This document shows positions 57,111 to 64,000 of a stretch of 64,000 bases of DNA, piece after piece (position 1 is the first letter of the stretch; each line of letters begins with the position of its first letter). The position numbers were made by a program, and so were the translations under genes. The notes under the pieces were generated by a model, which saw only the letters and a program-made list of their open reading frames with translations, did no database searches and was not told the DNA's origin. This DNA comes from Adenophora triphylla var. japonica (lineage: Eukaryota; Streptophyta; Magnoliopsida; Asterales; Campanulaceae), in assembly GCA_022495995.1 (NCBI GenBank), contig JAFEMH010000990.1, positions 124,001-188,000 on the forward strand. Reading direction: 5' to 3'.

Positions 57111-57847
57111 AGTATAAAGTATTCGTGTCTCTATGTTCTATTCGCTGTCCATTCATTTTTTTTTAATTTCAATCTCTCTCCTTCTCGGAGTCCTCTCTCC
57201 AGAGAGAGAAAAAGGAAATAAGTGTAGAAAATCCATCTTCAATTGCCCTAGTTTTTCTGAATCGTATCTACATTGAATTATCCGGTGGCTTTCATCGGGA
57301 AATCGGAGAATTAAGATTCCTAATGTTGGATATTTTGAGGCCGATTTCGCGCTAATATTGGGTGTTGCCAATTTTGCAAGAGATCCGGATGTCCCAAGAG
57401 TTATTTGGCTAAAGATCCGGTTTATGTTTTTGTCAATTTCACTAAGAAAATTATAGAAAAGAAAATACGTGACGAATTTCGTCTTTTCCGGCGAATTCCA
57501 CCTGTCGGCGACTCCGGTACGGCGATCTCTCTCTCTCTCTCTAACCATACATTACAAAAACTGGTTTTGATTTGTTCTTTTCTCTCAGCTTGGTGGGATA
57601 AAGTTGAAGAAGTAGTGTACTTTCTCTCTCTAACCACTTTATCTCTCTCCACACACGCGTGACTTTTTGGATTAGACTCGTGTAGTGTTGAGGTTCAGAA
57701 ATTTTAACAGCTAGGGGGTATAAACTGAGATAGTTATACCCAATTTAGATCGTAGCCAGTCAATTTTCTGATCTGAATCGCTTATTCTCCACCCATTTCG
57801 ATTCCCATTCCGGCAATACACTACTGTAGCCGTATAGATCAAAGGAA
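57111..57847 (+). promoter_or_regulatory. Likely core promoter and 5' leader of the BAG-like gene
   Basis: A TATA-like GTATAAAG at 57112-57119 precedes pyrimidine-rich leader sequence, with a (CT)n run at 57525-57542. The leader would be long, over 600 bases, and may contain an intron or later start sites; I cannot choose from sequence alone. Several upstream ATGs occur. Confidence 0.45.
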
Positions 57848-59329
57848 ATGATGCGAATGAAGACTCATCATGCCGGGATACCGCTGCCACCACCGCCGAC
57901 GAATGGTAACTCAGGCACCGGCCCGGAGAATGAATGGGAGGTCAGGCCGGGTGGAATGTTGGTCCAGAAGCGCAACCCAGATGCAGATGAAAACCGTATC
58001 CCTCCACCAACTATCAGAGTTCGGGTCAAATACGGGTCGGTTTATCATGAACTCAGTATCAGCTCTCAGGCCACATTTGGTAAAATTGCTCGAACTCTCA
58101 TTCTCTCTCTGTTTTGCTGTTCCAAATATTTTTATATTTTAAATATTCAACAAAAAAATCTGTTATGACTAATTGCATAGTATACGTAATACTTACTCTA
58201 TCCCGAAAATTTTCTTAAAATTCCGGTCCCAAAATCGAGTTTCTTCTTTTTCTTTTCTTATTGGGGGAAGTAGGAGATGAATTATGTGTTGGAATTGCAG
58301 GGGAATTGAAGAAGATGTTGTCCGGGCCCACGGGATTGCATCATGAAGATCAGAAGCTGTTCTTCAAAGACAAAGAGAGGGATTCAAAGGCATTCCTAGA
58401 TGTTGTTGGCGTTAAGGATAAATCAAAGATTGTGGTGGTGGAAGACCCAATTAGCCAAGAGAAGAGGTTTCTTGAGATGAGAAAGAATGCGAAGATGGAG
58501 AAGGCTTCGAAATCGATTTCCGAGATTAGCTTGGAGGTTGATAGACTAGCTGGGCAGGTAATTTAATTCAATTCAAGATGGAATAAGAATATGTGCTTTC
58601 ATATTGTTGGTGAATTTCTACTTGATTAAGTTTGCAAAGTAGTAAAAGGTTGAAATTTGGAGTAGGTTTCTGCACTTGAATCAGTGATTTCTAAAGGAGG
58701 GAAAGTTGCGGAAAAGACGTTCTTGAGTTTGATTGAATCATTAATGAATCAATTGCTCAGGTTGGATGGAATTTATGCAGACGGAGATGTAAAATTGCAG
58801 AGGAAACTGCAGGTAATTTAGTTCGTACTAGATTAAATCAGTTTATTGATTTCAATTATATGACTTTAGGCTTTAGTGATTATTTATGTGTTTTGTATAC
58901 TTAATTTTAAAGGTGAAAAGGGTGCAGAAGTATGTTGAAACCCTAGATGTGTTGAAAATAAAAAACTCTATAGGGAGCAATTTGCAGGAGAAAAGCAACG
59001 GTAATCATAGTCCAGTGCAGCCACAATCTCCAGTTCAACGGAATCAAGAGCCGAGATACCCAAACGGGCATTCTCACGTTACACCCCCAACTCAACACCC
59101 GAAATCCAGGCGGTCAGTTGGGCCATACCCACCAATTCCATTGGCTCAGCCCCTACAAAAGCAACCACCGGCAAGGCAAACCTCATCAGGTGGAGCAGTT
59201 GTGGTAACCACGCAATGGGAGACTTTTGATCCTGTGCCAACTCAGCTGCCGGCCCCACCTTCAACTTCTTCATCAAGCACCACCAATAGTAGTACTATAC
59301 AACCCAAATTTAATTGGGATTTGCTCTAA
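57848..59329 (+). CDS. BAG family molecular chaperone regulator (BAG1-4 type)
   Basis: Four exons, 57848-58079, 58301-58557, 58666-58812 and 58913-59329, join in phase into 350 codons with GT...AG introns. Residues ~1-50 are a flexible Pro-rich start. Residues 55-127 form a ubiquitin-like domain (TIRVRVKYGSVYHELSIS, ATFGELKKMLSGPTGLHHED, KERDSKAFLDVVGVKDKSKI). Residues ~145-225 form the BAG domain (KMEKASKSISEISLEVDRLA, LIESLMNQLLRLDGIYADGD, VKRVQKYVETLDVL), which in this family binds the Hsp70 ATPase domain and speeds nucleotide release. The C-terminus is Gln/Pro/Ser-rich with the plant BAG motif VVTTQWETFDPVP and ends KFNWDLL. Start chosen as the first ATG in frame; the methionine two codons later is also possible. 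No lesion is seen; likely functional. Which paralogue (BAG1, 2, 3 or 4) is not decided. Confidence 0.95.
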
Positions 59330-59490
59330 GTAGTAGGAAATAATATGCCTATTCAGCTATTCTACTGTGTGAATGTGTGTTTTGGATTTTTATTTTGTCC
59401 CAAGTTGGTTTGGTATCTATTCCCCATTCTTTTCTGTACCTAGAGTTTTGCCCCCTTGTTCTTTTGTCTTCCCCTTATCAAATAAATGGG
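59330..59490 (+). terminator. 3' untranslated region with polyadenylation signal
   Basis: AATAAA at 59481-59486, about 150 bases after the BAG stop codon, with T-rich sequence upstream. The likely end of the transcript is shortly downstream. Confidence 0.6.
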
Positions 59491-60796
59491 ATAATTACAT
59501 TAGTGATTAATAAGAATCTAATTTTCTTTTCTTCAGCCCTGCAACTGTTCTTCAGTCGATGATGCTGATATCTTATTCTCAGTTATCTTAGTAATAGTGA
59601 ATTGAAATTTTAAATTGTAGGAGGTATATATTATAAGTTATTGATTCTTCACATGAAAATTGTCGAAGCTTCTTGATCTAAACCGGTTGGCTCCTACTTT
59701 TAGGTTCTGTGCAACTCGAATAAATAGAAGTGGTTGATGAATAATTGTCTAATCTTTATGCCTTGCTTCCGGCAGAGGGTACAAGATGACAAAAGGGCAT
59801 TAGGATGGATGAAAGGGAAAGAATCAAGCAATTATATAATTAACCCACCCAATTGCAGAAAATGATGGAGATGTATTAGTTTACTAACCTTTTAAAATAT
59901 ACGCGTTGAGATATGATAGCTTTCGCAGCACTAGGCCAGTTTGGATAAGCAGTTGTTTCATTCTCTGCCTTTTACGGAACTTGAATGACAAGAAATTACC
60001 AAAATTAGGCTACATTGTGGTATGGAAGAAAGTAGCTGATTGCTTTACCTCTCAGTGAAGATCTACCCGCTATGATGATGTTTATCGTCATGAATCAACT
60101 TTGCATAGCATTAGACTTGGACAGTTGCTGAACTGCACGCCAAGCTGCAAGACCGCAAGTTGCCCTCTGAAAATGCATCTCTTTTACAGTGTGTGAATTC
60201 CCAAAAAGAATGTCCATTTTTTTTTCTTGATTAATGATTCATTATGAACAAAATTGGGCAATCATATTGGGAGGTTTGGGGCGGAGGGAGTAGTTTCTTA
60301 CTTAACATCATAGTGAAGATATAAACGCAATGATGGGTTTGTCATCATGAATAAATCTTGCATTGCCTTACAATTGGATGTTACCGACCTGCAAAGATGT
60401 AAGCTCCCCTTCATTAAAATCTATTCCTCATACAGTTGATTGCCAAACCAAATGATCGTGTTCTTTTATCCATGAGAATGTATCTCTTACAGTTGCTCAT
60501 TAACCTGCAATTTATTCTGCAAAATAGATATTATTATTACCTAGCAACTCGGTCTAGTGAGAAAATAATGCAACTTAAATGTGTCAATTATGGTGTGTGC
60601 CATGATAATGTTGGTCAGGTAAAGGTTTACAAATAGTTCATCACAGAATATTTTATTGATGTACATGGGAAATGATATTCATAAACTCAAGCATAAGTAA
60701 TCACATTTTCGGTGGTCCAAATATACAAAGTCTAGAATTTTTCAGCACTTGTGGTGTGAGGCTGTGAGCTATGGCAGTTTTCTAACTTGGATTATA
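59491..60796. other. Intergenic, with a damaged MITE end
   Basis: No gene recognised. 60196-60291 looks like remnants of a Stowaway element (CCCAAAAAGAATGTCC at the left, GGGGCGGAGGGAG followed by TA at the right). Related segments with ATCTTGCATTGCCTTACA / AACTTTGCATAGCATTAGAC (60100, 60355) suggest a local duplication. Confidence 0.45.
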
Positions 60797-61050
60797 CTCC
60801 ATTTGTCCCCGAAAGAGAGTCCCTTTTTAATTTTCATGGTCAACTCAATCGAACTTTGAACATAATTTTATGAAAACTCAATTATCGTTATGTAATTCTA
60901 AAAATTGTTATTGATAATATTCTTAATGGTGAATCAATAATAATTTTTAGAATGAAATAAGGATAACTAAATTTCATAAAATTATGGTTAAAGTTCGAAT
61001 GAGTTGACCATGAAAATCAAAGTGAGACTATCTTTCCAAGACAGAGGAAG
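60797..61050. mobile_element. Stowaway-like MITE (254 bp)
   Basis: Ends CTCCATTTGTCCCCGAAAGA and TCTTTCCAAGACAGAGGAAG, flanked by TA. The interior pairs well across the centre (TTTTCATGGTCAACTC against GAGTTGACCATGAAAA), so it would fold along its length. Confidence 0.85.
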
Positions 61051-61052
61051 TA

Positions 61053-61849
61053 CGTTTTAGAGGAGCTGCATAAAGTAGTGATATTGACAGATGCTGCTTA
61101 TTCATTTATGAAGGATGTTACATTTTTCCTTCTTTTAGGTCCCCTTGAATGTCAATAATCAGCTTTTTGGTGGTCCAAGCTTTAAAAACAAACACACAAC
61201 ACATCAAAAAATGAGCAAGCAAGCCGACGAAAGAAATTACAGGTCAGTTGTTTTCAATCAAAGATTCAAGGCAGGGGTAAGTAGTCCTTTGACCTTCATC
61301 AAGGCTAAGAATGCAAGTACATTCTTGAACCATTTGTTCGATTAACTAATGCATGTGAATATAAATTTCCAGGTAATTTACAGTCCGGTGTGGAACAGTT
61401 GATATAAAGGTAATTAGGTTTGTTTGATTCAAAAGGTAAAAATTTCAAGAGTATGTGACTCATTAGTCAATACCGTGTTATGATCATGAAAATCTAACAA
61501 ACAGCAAAGATTTCCAGAATCAGGCACGAAACTATTTTCAAACCCAAAAAATGGAAAACTATAGTATAAACACACAAAAAGGTTATTGATGGTTCTTTTC
61601 TTATAAAATGATGCACTAGGTGCGCACAAGTTTCATGCTTTCGGCTTTAATTATGTCAAGTATGGCACTTTTATTGAAGGACCATACTTAAATAAACTTG
61701 AGTGCAAGAGCAAAGATACTAATAAACAAATGAAGTAAGATCTTAGAATATATTTCAAATATTTTACTGACTATATATGAGCAAAACTTGCAAGACATCA
61801 AGAAAGAAAAAAACATATGCTTCTACTTTGTTAAGTAGAGATAATGTTA
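61053..61849. other. Intergenic, no gene recognised
   Basis: AT-rich; a 66-codon open frame at 61145 (MNVNNQLFGGPSFKNK) has no recognised relative and no supporting splice or promoter evidence. Confidence 0.45.
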
Positions 61850-62032
61850 TTCCCCTTTGTCCATAAATGAATATCCATTTTTTTGTTTTTGAAAGTAATC
61901 TAAGAGAGGTGTTTTTAGCACTTTTGAAAGCACAAGTACATAAACACCCTTCATGATCTCACTATGTCACATAATGAGCATTCATTTATCGGTAATATAT
62001 TTTTGAAAAAAATCATTTAGGTACAGAGGAAG
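61850..62032. mobile_element. Stowaway-like MITE (183 bp)
   Basis: Ends TTCCCCTTTGTCCATAAATG and CATTTAGGTACAGAGGAAG, flanked by TA. Inner arms ATGAATATCCATTTTT pair with parts of the right half. Confidence 0.7.
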
Positions 62033-62588
62033 TATAACACAAAGAAATCTTGACACAGTCAACAAATTTAATTCAAATAAAAGGCATGTGTGTAAGCCAG
62101 CAACTTCACAAGTTCACTACTTCAACAGAATGTTTGCAAGTAAGCTTTTGCTGAAGTTCCTAAAGGGTGTTACATTACGACATCTTCATGTGATGAAGAC
62201 ATCCTTGGCCCATTGTACAGAATATATCCAACGCTGCTAAAAGGTTGAATGCATGTTCCAATGCCATTATAACAACAGGCAACAGATGTCAGTGGCTATT
62301 GCCTCAGGTCGAGTATTATGAAAAACAAAAGAAAAAATAAAGCAATAAGAAAAGAAGAAAAAATAATGATATGTCACTGGGAGTCTTTAAACATAATCAA
62401 AGGCTTTCTGGATGGACTTAAAATGAGATTACTCAAGAGTACTAGATAGAAACATTCAGCAGGGATACAGATATTGATTTTTGTGTAAAATTAGGTTAAT
62501 AAAAGAGGGTATTTTTATCGTTATTAGTTTCTGTTTTCACTATCCATGCTTTGCTGTTTGAAGCTATCATTATTTTCCGAGGTAAGGG

Positions 62589-62883
62589 TGTTAAGTAACC
62601 AACTCCTCTAATAAAACCTTAAGGTGATAGAGAGGGCACCCACAACGTATATCATGCTTAGATATTAACACACCCCCTCACGTGCATACGTGGAGTTATA
62701 GGGGTACAATTGGGCCAATACGTACCCATTATAATTTTTTTAGGATAAATGCAAGCTGGAAGATTTGAACCCTAAACCTTGCCAAACCAAGAGCTCTGAT
62801 ACCATGTTAAGTAACCAACTCCTCTAAAACCTTAAGGTGATAGAGAGGGCACCCACAATGTATATCATGCTTAGATATTAACA
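62589..62883 (-). mobile_element. SMART-like miniature LTR retrotransposon (295 bp) with perfect target duplication
   Basis: Direct repeats 62589-62670 (82 bp) and 62805-62883 (79 bp), TGTTAAGTAACC...GATATTAACA in plus orientation. Both sides carry AAGGG (62584-62588, 62884-62888). On the minus strand the right repeat is followed directly by TGGTATCAGAGC (62793-62804), a perfect tRNA-Met primer site, and GTGAGGGGGTG precedes the left repeat as polypurine tract. All cis signals of an LTR retrotransposon in under 300 bp, and no coding capacity. The internal part is about 134 bp. Confidence 0.92.
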
Positions 62884-63440
62884 AAGGGGCATGCCCGCAC
62901 TGGAGAACATTCCGCAAGAGCACTCTTATTACCTGAATATTATGTTTTCCACATTAAAGCCTCTAGACGGCAGGCATTGCTAAAAATAGGATTTAAGTCC
63001 AGGAGAACAGCTATTGCTGTTCAATGAAGGTTCTACAAGTCTGATGACAAGCTAATACTTGGCCAACTCCAAGTCTCTGCTGCAATCTATTTTATTGATA
63101 ACTGAAATAATCACATTACTTAGAGAGTTTATTAATCTGAATTTTGAGGATTTTGTTAAACAAAGTAGTCATCAATCCATAATTTACTAAACAATTCTAT
63201 CATTAATATGATTGAAGGCTTCATCACTTATGAACTAGAGCCATCCCCAGACCCCAATCTAAACCATCTGTATATCAACTCTTATTTTATTTTTATAGGA
63301 GATAGCCCATCAATCCAATACTATCATCCTTCGTCAATCATCTGTCGGTGCTTTGCTTAACAGAAATATCTTAGCTCAAAAGCTAATATAATTTGTCCAT
63401 AAGTAATTTAATATCCTCAGTCAAGATACAAATCTTCTAT
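62884..63440. other. Intergenic, no gene recognised
   Basis: No open frame, repeat or RNA gene stands out in this stretch. Confidence 0.5.
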
Positions 63441-63510
63441 ACAACAACAACAACAAAGCATTAGTCCCAAAATGATTTGGGGTCGGCAAACAACAAAGCC
63501 TTAGTCAAGT
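63441..63510 (-). repeat. RTE LINE 3' tail, third copy, with a partial second tail
   Basis: Read on the minus strand: GCCGACCCCAAATCATTTTG, GGACTAATGCTTTG and (TTG)4. Immediately beside it (63488-63510) a shorter tail AACAACAAAGCCTTAGTC repeats the end, suggesting a second truncated insertion or a slippage duplication. Confidence 0.8.
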
Positions 63511-64000
63511 TAGAAATCTATACTCCATATAAAAGTACCAATAACAGAAAACAAATTTATGGACCAAATTTAAAATCAAAAACTTTATAATTCTTTCTGA
63601 ATTCTTCATAACTTCAAAAGTATCCCGTCCACATTCCCTCAGACTTCCGTCGCTAATATTTCCGATGACCAGTATTTCTGTCGAGGAATAACGTTCTGAT
63701 GGATATCTGCCAGGAGTTGAAGAATCCAATGCTAAATCCCGATGGAATAAATTCCAACAGATAATTTCCGTTAGAAAACCCCGGTTAGTAGTGTGGATAA
63801 TAATGTTGCACACACTTATGCTAGGTTATCCACTAGAAGCAATGTAAACTAATCCCATATCATTTAGGACAACACAAATTAACACCTACGCAATTTCTCC
63901 GCAATTCACACCATTCTGTACTAAGCCCTAACTGGCAATTTCTGGTAAGTAATAATTTAGAGAAAAATAATTTCAAAGGATATTAGTCACTTCTGGAAAT
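63511..64000. other. Intergenic, no gene recognised
   Basis: An open frame on the minus strand at 63505-63813 (102 codons) has no recognised domain. Words such as ATTTCCGATGACC and TTTCCGTTAGAAAACCCC recur loosely, but I could not define an element. Confidence 0.4.

Noticed and set aside
57153..57548. 131-codon minus-strand frame in the BAG leader
   Set aside because: Antisense to a pyrimidine-rich leader; composition (Arg/Glu runs) reflects CT repeats; no domain.
62589..62883. Cassandra-type TRIM
   Set aside because: Cassandra LTRs carry 5S RNA-like sequence; none is visible, and the element is much smaller.

Overview
This is an AT-rich plant nuclear window, almost certainly from a eudicot. 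The evidence is an intron-containing BAG-family co-chaperone gene, plant-type CACTA, Copia, Gypsy, RTE-LINE, hAT, Helitron, Stowaway and Tourist elements, and long A/T and ATT tracts. Only one host gene is intact (BAG-like, 57848-59329, + strand, four exons). A second host gene, possibly a plastid CCB2/CCB4-type cytochrome b6 cofactor-assembly factor, survives as three exons (about 18007-21692, +) with a frameshift and a stop. Nearly everything else is transposon-derived, and much of it is nested.

Layout. 1-4044: CACTA element (minus strand) with a nonsense-riddled transposase and one visible terminus, inserted in a decayed RTE-type LINE (4048-6160, 3' tail near 6978) that also holds two MITEs. 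7039-7569: short hAT-like element with a perfect 8-bp target duplication; a second member of the family lies inverted at 34853-35384, inside a Stowaway MITE. 8918-9658: hAT-like element carrying what looks like a captured promoter, leader and transit-peptide exon. 9690-17332: three-layer LTR nest, namely an LTR fragment, a pol-less Copia-like element (10135-17138, minus) and a solo LTR (10192-11975). 17384-25305: the broken host gene with MITEs, a tiny SMART-like retrotransposon (18775-19061) and a TRIM-like element (19133-21290). 25306-27787: intergenic. 27788-33672: decayed Copia element whose 3' LTR contains a Helitron. 33740-37530: dense MITE cluster, a fold-back element of GGATATCC palindromes, and a Tourist-like element swollen by an (ATT)n tract. 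37617-40353: two very short Helitron-like elements in opposite orientation. 40606-55772: Copia element (plus) split by a pol-less Gypsy-type element with 2.7-kb LTRs (45150-53681). 57111-59490: BAG gene. 59491-64000: intergenic with two MITEs, a 295-bp SMART-like element with a perfect target duplication, and an RTE tail.

The history can be read from the nesting: target duplications (ATCAT, AGTAT, AAAAC, AAAAA, ATACT, AAGGG and three 8-mers) flank most elements exactly, and several insertions have an empty-site counterpart inside this window. The oddest signal is that unrelated LTR families carry clusters of short GC-rich quasi-palindromes. A GGCGGNCGCC decamer recurs in both the TRIM LTRs and the Gypsy LTRs, and a different palindrome, GCACGACTCGTGC, recurs in the solo LTR.
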